Below, piece by piece: positions 36,335 through 46,100 of a DNA stretch of 64,000 nt. Origin of the DNA: a virus; the IMG/VR virus record IMGVR_UViG_3300022188_000007, positions 80,486 to 144,485 of that record; one strand, 5' to 3'. The position numbers and the translations under genes were made by a program. Every line of letters begins with the position of its first letter. The stretch's first letter is position 1. The notes beneath the pieces are model-generated. The model was not told the DNA's origin, did not search any database, and worked only from the letters and a program-made list of their open reading frames with translations.

Positions 36335-36362
36335 TTGACATTTAATTAGGGTTACTTATATT
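36335..36362 (+). promoter_or_regulatory. Possible sigma70-like promoter (weak case)
   Basis: TTGACA, 16 bases, then TATATT. The match is good, but the expected start of transcription would fall inside the ribosome binding site of the next gene (36363-36371), which makes it doubtful for that gene. It may serve genes further downstream. Confidence 0.25.
36341..36359 (-). promoter_or_regulatory. Recurring intergenic motif, inverted copy C
   Basis: On the minus strand it reads ATAAGTAACCCTAATTAAA, the same core as copies A and B with one extra C. It lies in the 74-base gap after the 524-residue gene. A looser forward relative (GTTACAATAATTATATTATGG) sits at 36306-36326 in the same gap. Confidence 0.4.
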
Positions 36363-36377
36363 AAGAAGGAGTAATGG

Positions 36378-36593
36378 ATGAAATCAAAAATTTATTTAAA
36401 GGAAGTAGTGGATAATAAATACAGGAAGTTTGGATCTAACCTGGAATATTATCCTGTTAGATTAGAAAATAATGATGGCTCTTTTACTGATGCTTTATTC
36501 ACAAAGGGTCAGTTGGAGCGTGCAATAAAAAGAGCAATAGTTAACCCCGAAGATATACCAGAATTAACTTTTCTGCAAAGTATTTTCGGATAG
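36378..36593 (+). CDS. Small hypothetical phage protein
   Basis: 71 residues, strong AAGAAGGAG. The first half is strand-like (KIYLKEVVDNKYRKFGS) and the second helical (FTKGQLERAIKRAIVNPED). No cysteine or known motif. The form fits small regulators or assembly helpers found between phage fibre genes; nothing more can be said. The 74-base gap upstream is the largest in the window and holds the motif copy and weak promoter listed separately. Confidence 0.82.
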   Translation: MKSKIYLKEVVDNKYRKFGSNLEYYPVRLENNDGSFTDALFTKGQLERAIKRAIVNPEDIPELTFLQSIFG

Positions 36594-36609
36594 ATAAGGA
36601 GTAGTACAT

Positions 36610-36807
36610 ATGCCGTTATATGAATTTGAGTGTGAATGTGGGAACGCATTAGATAGATTAGTACCTATGGGGACTAGCTCTATTCAATGCGAGGATTGTG
36701 GAAAGGATATGAAAAAAATTATTTCAAGATCTAGTTTTATTTTGAAAGGGCCTGGATGGGCATTTGATAACTATGGTTTAAAGGGTACTAAAAAAACCAA
36801 CAAATAA
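36610..36807 (+). CDS. FmdB-type zinc-ribbon protein
   Basis: 65 residues. MPLYEFEC at the start, C8-x-C10-G, then C27-x2-C30-G, then IISRSSFILKGPGWAFDNYG. This order (MPLYEY, two Cys knuckles, F-LKG-GW) is the signature of the FmdB zinc-ribbon family, often annotated as a regulatory protein. The first knuckle is one residue tighter than the common CxxC. The biochemical role of the family is poorly defined; in phages it recurs near structural genes. Good ATAAGGAG site. Confidence 0.88.
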   Translation: MPLYEFECECGNALDRLVPMGTSSIQCEDCGKDMKKIISRSSFILKGPGWAFDNYGLKGTKKTNK

Positions 36808-36827
36808 TATATAAGGGGTGCAACTAT

Positions 36828-37133
36828 ATGAGAAGAGGATGGCAAGTAGAACTTCTTGATGGTTCTATACTGGAGGAAGGTAATATTGAATGGAGAAAAG
36901 TACCTAAAGTCAAGATTAAGCGTTTGTCCTTGTTGTATGACGGCCGGCAATGGGACTTGTCTGGTAAGGCGGCTTATTTTATTAAAAATAAAGCCTCCAT
37001 GGTACCTGGTATAGCGGCTTCTTTTAGAATTGAACGTAGATGTGTAGGTTACTACGACGGCGCTAAAAAGATTCATTATATAGTGGATGAGTCTACTGGT
37101 AAGTTTAATATGGAGGTCGTAGATAACGGGTAA
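36828..37133 (+). CDS. Small tail-module protein (paralogue of 30695 gene)
   Basis: 101 residues, ATAAGGGG upstream. The layout DGSILEEG, WRKVPKVKIKRLSLLYDG and RRCVGYYDG matches that of the 150-residue protein at 30695. It is probably a single compact beta-rich domain. Found beside fibre genes in both places, which suggests a specific partner for those fibres, either in assembly or regulation. Function unknown. Confidence 0.83.
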   Translation: MRRGWQVELLDGSILEEGNIEWRKVPKVKIKRLSLLYDGRQWDLSGKAAYFIKNKASMVPGIAASFRIERRCVGYYDGAKKIHYIVDESTGKFNMEVVDNG

Positions 37134-37138
37134 ATCTA

Positions 37139-40100
37139 ATGAAAACAGATTCTATTAATAAATGCCAGTACTGGAATAAATATGAACCAACTCTTTGTAT
37201 ATACTGGGATGATGGTGCTACTACGTGTAATTATCAAGCAATCGCAGCAGCCGCAGCTCAAGATTCGGCTAATGCCCTTAAAGTTCCAAATCATTCTCCA
37301 GCTTGTAATTTACTTGGTACTTCTGTCAGTTGTTCTCACTATATAGCATCTTCCCCAGGTGAAGTATTAGCAAGATGTATTCTACCTGATCCTAGAAGAC
37401 ATGTATGTAATAGGGCTACTGGAAAAAGTTGGGTAGTTGTCGGCGAACCAACTGGTGATGTTAATGATAGCGGCATTGAGTTGTTTGATTGGGACTTTGA
37501 CACAATAAATGGGTACAATGAGGGGGAGTGCGACGGTACTGGTACTGATACTACTTGTTCTGGTTATGCCCCATATCATATGGGTTTTGGCACCCTTCAA
37601 CCCTCAGATAGCCCAGATTTAGACACTTTTGAGTCCGGTCATTATTCTTTAGATGTTGAATTTGGTTTCAGACTTCCTACTAATTTTACTATCTATAATA
37701 TTCGAGCGGCACTATCTAGGTGTCATTGGTGGAGAACTGACCCGGGCACATTTGCAGTTGACGCTGAAGGTAAAGTGAAATTAAAAGGTAATTGGGAATG
37801 TTCTTGCCCTAAGGATACTAGTGCTTATAGTGAATTTACACTTGAAAATGGTCCCCCATGTAATGGGTGTAAGCCTGAGTGTTCTAACTATACTGGGGTT
37901 TGCTGGCAGTACTGTATAGATGAGAAAATGGAGGATGGTGACCCTATATTAGCGGAACAGATACATGAACTGAGATATTATCATAGAGAAAATAACTGGA
38001 CTAAAGAAGCAATACAAGCAATATTTATCGATGAAGGAGAAATCTTTACTTGGCACGGCTCTGCTGATTCAGGTAAGTGTGCAACAGATGGATCTAGCCA
38101 GTCGATGGAAGAAGACTGTGAAGATGGAGGGGCCTCTATACATGGTATATTATCTACTACTGTTGGTTCTGATGGTAATATAGAAGAGTATAGAATTCCT
38201 GCAGTTAAAGTGTCTATGCCTTCATTTGAAGAGTTCACTATTGAAACTCAGAATGTGGAGTTGACTCAAGGCACAGAGGTGGCTGGCACACTAGAGAATT
38301 TTCCTACCTTAGTAAGAGCGTTACAATTATTCCCTTTATCCCCCATAATAAAAACAGAGTTTAATAAGCATACTACCTCTAATGATGTAGATATCGGGTT
38401 CTTTGAAACTCCTTATCTAGCGGAAGGGATTAGTACTTTAATTTATGGTAAACTATTTTATTCTACTGTAGCTTATGCCATTAATTTGAGCGATGCTGAG
38501 GTACAGGCCATACTTCCTGTGGAATTGTATTATTTTGATGATATATACATACTAGAATCTGAACTAGGACCTGAGGCTTATGAGGTGTTTAATATTAAGT
38601 TAGAGGCTACATTGAAAGCAATAGCGACAATATCCCCTGAAAAAGTAATTCCTAATTCTTTACCTGATGAAGACAGAACATTTTTAATGGATGTGCCTGT
38701 GTTATCTAAAGACCGTACATATGACGGGTCCAATAAAAATACCATTTTGGTCTTTCAAAAAGCCAATAATATATTTACTTTCGATAAAGTAACATTTACT
38801 AAGCGAGTTGTAGGGGGTATGTTATTCCAAGATGACTTTCAGATTATAGGGGATCAGAAACTAGTTAGAAAACCGATTCCTAATTTTGAGAAATCCTTTA
38901 TGACTAATTTAAATAACAACGGCTCTATGTCGTTTCATTTCGAGCCTTTTATAGACGCAGGTCTTGCAACAGATGCGTTATATACATACAACGATGTCCG
39001 CCATGTTGATCCTGTAGACGATCCTATCTATGTTGGTAGTACTAAATATAAAATTACTATACCTCAATATACACTTGAAACTTCTACTGTTCCAGGTTCC
39101 CCACAGGAATTTAAGGTTATTGGTTCAAATGGCTATGCTCTTATCACATTGAATGACTTATTTGTTAATAATGTTATAGAGAATTGGGAAGCTAAAAAAA
39201 TAGTAGCTACTTATGGTAATGATACTATAGATGAGGAGGGTAACCTAACTACCGAGTATACTGAGTGTGAAATGCAAATTGTACGCCATGGAGGGGATCG
39301 TAAATTAGCTAGCGGTCAGGTACTAGTTAAACCTAAGGATATGAGTGATTTTAATTCATTATGTGGTGATACTTTAGTGGAAATAAATGATTTAACGTAT
39401 ATGGAAAAAAGAAGTTTTGAACAGCCCCCAGATATAGATCTTGGTACTTATGAAGAAATAGACACAAATGGAAATGAGGTTCTTATAGAGGCGGGCGAAT
39501 TTGAGGGTACTTCTGAGCAGTTCACTATTAAAAATTATAAATTTGTTCTTACTTTAGCTACGGTTATGCAAGATAGTACTGGTAGGCCTTTTACTATGTC
39601 AAGAACTAAACCTATAGGTATGGTTAAGCAGGTAGCTTGCCCAGACGTAGAGATATATTATAAATGGACCGCGGTGTATAACCTATGGCAAAATCTTCCT
39701 ATATGTACATGTTGTGGTCCTCGATCAGAAAAATTTCTAGCCTCTGGTATTTTAATATCAAACGTACCTTTATGTGGCGATCACTTTGAATGTAAAGGGT
39801 GTTATCCTGCTGCTGTCTGGTGGCCTTATAACATGTGTCAAGGATACACGGGGTACAATCAAGTCACAAATTTAGATAATTGGGACGTATCAATGATTGG
39901 GTTATTTAAAACCAAATCTACAGATACAGAGGGCAATGAGAGTTACGATCACGGATCACATGATATGCGCATGATGGGGCCGCATATACGTTATGCCTCC
40001 AGCGGTTTGTATTGTCCACCTAAACCCTGTGCTTGTCCTATGTTGACGTATAACAATTATATGACGGAGGAGCCTTATTTCACAGGGTATGGTAGGATAA

Positions 40101-42730
40101 GGGCTGGAGTTAATGACTATCAAATAGGAATTTGGATAGATACTGGTAGTTACCCTATAATGCAGTTTGGGAATGAATTTCGTTCTGTTCTTCGTTCATA
40201 TCGTACTACGGACCAAGCTCCATATGTTAGAACAGATACTGACCCTAAAACAGGGCGTTCTGAACCTAGAACAGATTGGCATCTCATGCCGGCGGCACAA
40301 ATGTTTTCTTCATCAGATATAACTGCTGATTCTGACCCTATGTGGGATTATTTTTGTGATCCTAGTGGCCCAAATGTTATTAATCCGTTAGGATTTTATC
40401 TTGCAGATGAGTTTGATGGTATGGCTATTGATGAGACAGTGGACTACTATAATCGTTTTAGATTTGAAGATATCATAACCGTACAAAATGAATTAAATTT
40501 AGGTTATCCTAAAACTATAGGGCAATACGTTGTATCTACTGGAGGCGCAATAATTTCTCCTTTCTATAATTTTAAAGCTTATGAAGCAGGCGGCTCGTCT
40601 ACTTTCATTCAATGGGCTTGGCAAGAAGTTTGGAAACCTCTAGAAAGAAATATTAAGGAAGGCGCGGGGTATTCTTATAGTGATTTTATAGCGTTATATC
40701 TAGAAAAAGGGGTGGTAGGGAACGTTAAAGGTACCTATTTAGATAATAGCGGCTCGGTAGTAGGTAGTCACCGAATGATACAAGTTGAGTATCCCGACTA
40801 TAAGTATGATTGGCAAAATAAAGAATTTAGACTTGTATGTGATGAGAATATGCAGTCCTCTATTAGGTTTTGGGCACCTGAAGAGAAAGATAAATACACT
40901 GGTGAGTATTTAGGCTACCCTTCTTTACAATTGAATAATGGCCCAAAACGAGGAATTAATTGGGCTGGTGAATGGCTTACTCCAAATAATGGCGACGGAG
41001 AACTAGCAGAGGGCCAGTCCTTGGAAGAAGAATATAATGTAACACTGTATGAGACATGTATCGGCAATCCCTCATTCGAGGGTACTATTAAATCTGGTTG
41101 GGCAGAGCAGGTAACTTTATTTGATACAGGGTATGATGCTGACTCTATTGAGGCAGCCATAGAAGATGAGCGCCATGTTGTAACTATTAATACTATTACT
41201 GGAGATAAAATCAATACTTATTTTCAACGCGGTTTAAACGTAGAACTACTTTTGAATGGGCTAGGTAGCGCACCATTAAGACTTGAGCACTTGACTCAAC
41301 TCACCAAACTGGGTGAACTCATGGAAGTAATGTGTGGTACCTTTGATGAGTTATCTATTGGTTTTACATTTGATAGTATAGTTCGTACTGTGGGCAGGTT
41401 TAGTTTTAGTTATGAATACGGCCCTAAATTAGTATCACCGGAGATACCTGCAACAGCAACTACCAAGAAGGTACCTGCTGTTTACAGCTACCATCATATG
41501 CCAGAGGTATCTATTTATAAATCAGACTTAGGCAGTTCAGAGGGAGCAACTTTGTTGTATAAATCTGATGGAATGGAGCTATATGATGGTCCAAAAACAA
41601 GTCTTAATTCTTTTGAAGTAAGAGATGAGACCATAGAATGGGGGAATACTTGGGATTATATAGCTGGGGGCGGATCAGGCTTGTATGTTGTATTTAGGGT
41701 CACCCCTACAATAGCAGAAATTACCGCACTTGATGCTAGTATAACAGACCCAGGCAGATATACTAAGTACCCTAATTTTGTAAATGTATTGAATACTCAG
41801 GTATATGAAGAACAATTGATTAATGCACAAGAGAATATAAAAAATTGGGAAAGGAAATACTATGTTTCCCACGGCTCCTCTGCTGATGGTCCTCCTCAAG
41901 GGGGAGGCGATGAAAAAACTCTGACGGCTATTCCAAATTTCCCTCATACAGTTTGGCAAGTAGATGATGTGGACGGGGTAAAAGGAATCCGTGATTCTGC
42001 CGGCCCAGCTGTATTTATAAATAAATGCAGGGGAAGATTTGTTTTTGATACCTGGGAAGATTTAACGTTATTAGACTCAGGGTCTATTCCAGAAATGGAA
42101 AATTTACAATATAAGTTATACAATCAGGCGGCTGAAAAGGCAACACAGCAATCTACTATGAAGCCGTTAATGCCCCCGGGTTTGCAAGAACTTCTTACTA
42201 AAAATGGTGTTAACTTCGCGGGCGCTGGTCCTCTTGTGCTAACAAATTCTTTAATATCTACATTGGGAGGGATAAATCAATTCCCCATAATGCAGGCAGA
42301 AGGGCATTCTTATATAGCTAGCGAGCCCTGGACGGAGGCTTGTGCTGGGGATAATGGTTGTTATGGAGGAGATACTTTTGCATGGAGGTATACAAATTAT
42401 GATGATATGTCGTCTCATACAGCAGTAGAATCATTAACTCAATATAATATGGGAACTTATTGGATGTTACAGCGTAGAAAGATGAACATAGATTTGAATG
42501 TTGGTCTTTATGTGAGGTGGTACTCAAGAAGTACAGGGAATAGGATATACCAAGCCTCTGAAGAAGAATTTTCTACTTTAATTTATCCTGAGATGGATAT
42601 TAAGCCCCTTGTAGGTGGCCTAGGGACAGTAGTAGCACCTACAAAGGGCAACCCAGTCCGAAACTTGTTTTTAGGCGGCTCCTGGGGCTCAATTCAGGAG
42701 TCCATATATGGACCTGATGCCACCTGGTGA
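37139..42730 (+). CDS. Very large cysteine-rich virion protein
   Basis: 1,863 residues, unrecognised. More than 40 cysteines occur in clusters: residues about 9-85, about 230-265 (ECSCPK, PPCNGCKPEC), about 850-905 (CTCCG, CKGC) and about 960-980 (CPPKPCACP). Such spacing suggests structural zinc sites or disulphides. Between them are long strand-rich stretches. A helix near 1555-1585 (EEQLINAQENIKNWERKY) may be a coiled coil. The C-terminal 300 residues have few cysteines. No strong ribosome binding site precedes the ATG, six bases after the previous stop. Position between tail genes and adhesin suggests a tail-tip or fibre-base structure. Confidence 0.88.
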   Translation: MKTDSINKCQYWNKYEPTLCIYWDDGATTCNYQAIAAAAAQDSANALKVPNHSPACNLLGTSVSCSHYIASSPGEVLARCILPDPRRHVCNRATGKSWVVVGEPTGDVNDSGIELFDWDFDTINGYNEGECDGTGTDTTCSGYAPYHMGFGTLQPSDSPDLDTFESGHYSLDVEFGFRLPTNFTIYNIRAALSRCHWWRTDPGTFAVDAEGKVKLKGNWECSCPKDTSAYSEFTLENGPPCNGCKPECSNYTGVCWQYCIDEKMEDGDPILAEQIHELRYYHRENNWTKEAIQAIFIDEGEIFTWHGSADSGKCATDGSSQSMEEDCEDGGASIHGILSTTVGSDGNIEEYRIPAVKVSMPSFEEFTIETQNVELTQGTEVAGTLENFPTLVRALQLFPLSPIIKTEFNKHTTSNDVDIGFFETPYLAEGISTLIYGKLFYSTVAYAINLSDAEVQAILPVELYYFDDIYILESELGPEAYEVFNIKLEATLKAIATISPEKVIPNSLPDEDRTFLMDVPVLSKDRTYDGSNKNTILVFQKANNIFTFDKVTFTKRVVGGMLFQDDFQIIGDQKLVRKPIPNFEKSFMTNLNNNGSMSFHFEPFIDAGLATDALYTYNDVRHVDPVDDPIYVGSTKYKITIPQYTLETSTVPGSPQEFKVIGSNGYALITLNDLFVNNVIENWEAKKIVATYGNDTIDEEGNLTTEYTECEMQIVRHGGDRKLASGQVLVKPKDMSDFNSLCGDTLVEINDLTYMEKRSFEQPPDIDLGTYEEIDTNGNEVLIEAGEFEGTSEQFTIKNYKFVLTLATVMQDSTGRPFTMSRTKPIGMVKQVACPDVEIYYKWTAVYNLWQNLPICTCCGPRSEKFLASGILISNVPLCGDHFECKGCYPAAVWWPYNMCQGYTGYNQVTNLDNWDVSMIGLFKTKSTDTEGNESYDHGSHDMRMMGPHIRYASSGLYCPPKPCACPMLTYNNYMTEEPYFTGYGRIRAGVNDYQIGIWIDTGSYPIMQFGNEFRSVLRSYRTTDQAPYVRTDTDPKTGRSEPRTDWHLMPAAQMFSSSDITADSDPMWDYFCDPSGPNVINPLGFYLADEFDGMAIDETVDYYNRFRFEDIITVQNELNLGYPKTIGQYVVSTGGAIISPFYNFKAYEAGGSSTFIQWAWQEVWKPLERNIKEGAGYSYSDFIALYLEKGVVGNVKGTYLDNSGSVVGSHRMIQVEYPDYKYDWQNKEFRLVCDENMQSSIRFWAPEEKDKYTGEYLGYPSLQLNNGPKRGINWAGEWLTPNNGDGELAEGQSLEEEYNVTLYETCIGNPSFEGTIKSGWAEQVTLFDTGYDADSIEAAIEDERHVVTINTITGDKINTYFQRGLNVELLLNGLGSAPLRLEHLTQLTKLGELMEVMCGTFDELSIGFTFDSIVRTVGRFSFSYEYGPKLVSPEIPATATTKKVPAVYSYHHMPEVSIYKSDLGSSEGATLLYKSDGMELYDGPKTSLNSFEVRDETIEWGNTWDYIAGGGSGLYVVFRVTPTIAEITALDASITDPGRYTKYPNFVNVLNTQVYEEQLINAQENIKNWERKYYVSHGSSADGPPQGGGDEKTLTAIPNFPHTVWQVDDVDGVKGIRDSAGPAVFINKCRGRFVFDTWEDLTLLDSGSIPEMENLQYKLYNQAAEKATQQSTMKPLMPPGLQELLTKNGVNFAGAGPLVLTNSLISTLGGINQFPIMQAEGHSYIASEPWTEACAGDNGCYGGDTFAWRYTNYDDMSSHTAVESLTQYNMGTYWMLQRRKMNIDLNVGLYVRWYSRSTGNRIYQASEEEFSTLIYPEMDIKPLVGGLGTVVAPTKGNPVRNLFLGGSWGSIQESIYGPDATW

Positions 42731-42765
42731 TTTAAAAATAAATAATATAATTAAGGAGTAAATAG

Positions 42766-43170
42766 ATGATGGATTTAATTTGTTCTAAATGTGATAGTGA
42801 GCTTTATGAAAATTCTATAGCCACTACTTTTGAATACAATAAGGACATAAAGGTATTAATGTCGGAAGCGGGCGAGTTAGTTATTAAAAATGCTCCTAGA
42901 TATATGATATTCGCTTGTAATAAATGTGGTTTTACACGGAAAATTTTTTTTGAAGATTATTTTGCTTCTAGACAAGCAGTGGCTTTAAAAACTTTAGGTA
43001 AAATGCGTTCTGATTCTTGTGTACGTACATTAGATCATTCTGTAAAATATAGTGAGGATAGCGGTTTAACTTTTTGCGGCCTCTGTCCTGGTTTGTTTGA
43101 TGGTGATGGAATGTGTACTAATGATGTAATAGCTGGCTGTTCTGTAAGGAGACATCTCCTTGAAGACTAA
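42766..43170 (+). CDS. Zinc-ribbon protein with second Cys cluster
   Basis: 134 residues, AAGGAG upstream. C6-x2-C9 and C51-x2-C54-G form a likely zinc ribbon. The C-terminal third has a separate five-Cys cluster (DSC, FCGLCPG, MCT, GCS). It overlaps the next gene by 11 bases, and that gene's ribosome binding site lies within its last codons, so the two are coupled. A helper for the giant adhesin downstream is plausible, but unproven. Confidence 0.82.
   Translation: MMDLICSKCDSELYENSIATTFEYNKDIKVLMSEAGELVIKNAPRYMIFACNKCGFTRKIFFEDYFASRQAVALKTLGKMRSDSCVRTLDHSVKYSEDSGLTFCGLCPGLFDGDGMCTNDVIAGCSVRRHLLED
43146..43151 (+). promoter_or_regulatory. Ribosome binding site deciding a TTG start of the giant adhesin
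   Basis: AAGGAG eight bases before TTG at 43160. No ATG is placed better, so the TTG start is credible. Confidence 0.75.
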
Positions 43171-46100
43171 TTATAATCTACTAAAAGACGCTTATAGTAT
43201 TAAGAATATATCTACTTGTCAGTATGACTCATTGCATGGTTATGTGAGTGATTTTAGTAAGAATGGTGATGTGGATGGCTGGGATATATATTCTAATATA
43301 TGTCTGTATGGTGTATGGGACACAGTACTGTTCGGTACTTCTTTAGATAGGGAGTGTTACATTAGTAGAACTAATATATTTATACCTATTCCAGCAGAAT
43401 CATATCATATAATGAAAGTTACAATGAAATTAACTTTACCTGATGATCTCCCTGAACAGTTTATTCCTACCAAAGGTAGGCTCATGTGGCAGACGGTAGC
43501 TGATCCTTCATGGAGTGAACAAAAATCTATAGACTTCGATCTTATTGTAAATGACCAATGGTATTCTTATATAATAAACACTGGAGAATCTCAATACTGG
43601 CAAGGTGATATTAATAACGTCAGGATTTATCCTTTTACTGATGGCAAGCCTGAAATACGCTTTACTATTAAGGCTATTAATATTGATTCTACTGATTATT
43701 TTCAATGTATTAATACACAGTGCGACTACTATTCTAAATATAGCCATCCTTGTGAAGGTATTGGCAAACGGGCATCGATTACTTCAGGTATTCCTAAAGA
43801 AACTTTTACAACTGTATCCGGACTCAATGATAAGTTACTACTTAATATAGACGGTTACGGTGACCAGCAAATAAATTTAGGTAATTTTACTAATATAACT
43901 GGTAGTGATATGGCAAAAGTATTAGTAAATAGAATAAGTTTGGTAGACGTAGGGCAGTATACTTATGTAGAATCTACGTTTGATTATACTCAAAATACAC
44001 TTATAATTCATTCAGGTTCGTCTACTGAAGGTGGGACAATTAGTATAGGTGGTCCAGCAGCAGAAATCTTGGGCTTTTTTAATGAGTTAGGGGAAGATGT
44101 ATCTGTTGAGACTATAGGTAAGTCTCCGGCATCTGGTTTTGATTACTCAGCCTCTCGTAGGTTAAAAGGTTTCGAGATAAATGCCTTGATCGATTCGGAT
44201 GAAGAACATACCGCTTATTATCATAATCCTAATCAATATACTGTGGAAGCTGGTCGATCTGACTTTATCGATTCAATGAGCTCATCCCATGCTCCCCGGC
44301 CAATTGACATAGACTACTATAAAGAGATAGATGGTAATAATAAATTAATCATAGACGGTTCTCATCCAGTTAATGATTCTGGAAGACTTACTTTAATAAA
44401 AGTTAACGGAACTAGATGTAAAGATGTCGACGAGAATATGTTTGTTTCTTCAAGATTTAGTTCTTCTTTTAGTAAAGTGGTGTTGTTAAGGACTTATAGA
44501 ATGACTGATGTTGAAACTTCCTTTGTTCAAATAATTTATACAGCCACTATTGAAGATCCAGAAAAAGGCGCTGTACATACTTCAGATGATGTTACATATA
44601 GCATAGAAGTAGATTGGTTAGTAAACAAAGGTGATTTAATTGGATTTTATAATTTTAACGTACTGTGCCCCCATTCTATGCAACAGCGGCAGCCAAACGC
44701 TGTCTACTTTGAAGTGGCTGGAATGCCTGAAGGTAAATTTTCAATCGGAAAACCTGCAGCCAAAGGGGTAATAGGTTTATCTTTTTATGCAAGAAGTAGT
44801 AGAATTCAAGAGAACATCCAGTTGGAAATAGATCTAGGTCGGAGAGCTAATATAGCTGATTTACATGTTCATGGTGAGGAATTGAAAACTGATTATGAGT
44901 ATAATGTAGCTGCATGCCTAGATGTAACTTGGGAAGTCAATTTACATAATGACACACATTGGCACGATGTAAATCATTGCTATACCGGAGTGGTAGGCCG
45001 TAAAGTAGAGCATAGAAATAAAGCTTATGGTTTGGAATGCTTAGATGATTGTATAACTACCCCAGATAATGGTCAACAAGGCAGTACTTATACAAGTAAT
45101 TCTCATGGAGGGAGTCTGCACTGGGACGGCTCCAATTACATTCAAAATGATGATCCAGATACTTATAGCGGCCTGGTTACTATTGGAGAACATAGTTATT
45201 TTTATGTTAATGGTGATGGGGAATGGAACAGTGCTGAATGCGGGGCTACCGGAGATGAGGATGCTGCTTATCGTTATATGGAGTTTCAAAGCCCCTGGAC
45301 TACAGGCGAGCCTTATGATTATGAGTTTGACCCCTTAACATTTACCTTATTATTTCCTCCTGGCCGGCAAGTTAAAATACACAAAACTGCTATTTATTTT
45401 AAAGAGTCTAATAACTTTAAACATCTTTCTTTGTCTTATTACCTTGGGGAGTTTGGAGGGAACGGAGATGCCGAAGAGATACATTGGAAGTATGTCCCAA
45501 CATTTACTTCTGTAGATTTAGATGGTACCATGTTATATGAAGGTTTGACTGATGGTGAAAGACGAAGTCAGCAGTATGATGATATTTATTTTTCTAATCC
45601 ATGGCCTTGGGGCAAACCTGAGTATGTGAATGGTGTTTGCACTAATTGGGATATATATCAGACTCTAATGAATGAGCGTATGAATACTCTAAAACACTAC
45701 TTTGAGCCTGTCGAGTGTTATGGGTTCAGATATCATAATGAGTGGCATAAAAGTACTAAAATAACTGAAATAGAGGTGTTTAGTTATTTATACATAGAAC
45801 CTTCTTTACTAGATAATGTTAGTATGTACAGTTCAGTGTATAGTAATGAATGGCATGAGTTGTCTTTTACTGCAGATGAGGACGACGATGAAAAGATTAC
45901 GGCACATGTTTCGGGCAGTCCTAGGTATTTTAAACTCGAAATAAAATCACAAGATATATTTAAACTCAAAGAATTAAATGCTACTATTTCTATGGAATAT
46001 ATAAAAGATTTAGATTGCTATAATACTATTAGTGCTGATTATGCACCTAAAGGTATTGTAACAGAATCAAAAGAGCTGATTATAGAAAATACTTATGATA

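Noticed and set aside
36335-36362. Strong claim for a sigma70 promoter before the 71-residue gene
   Set aside because: The boxes fit, but the expected transcript start would fall inside the ribosome binding site. Kept only as a weak regulatory feature.
45069-45338. Plus-strand frame of 89 codons inside the giant adhesin
   Set aside because: It is nested in another frame of a clearly coding gene with no start signal; composition fits a shadow.
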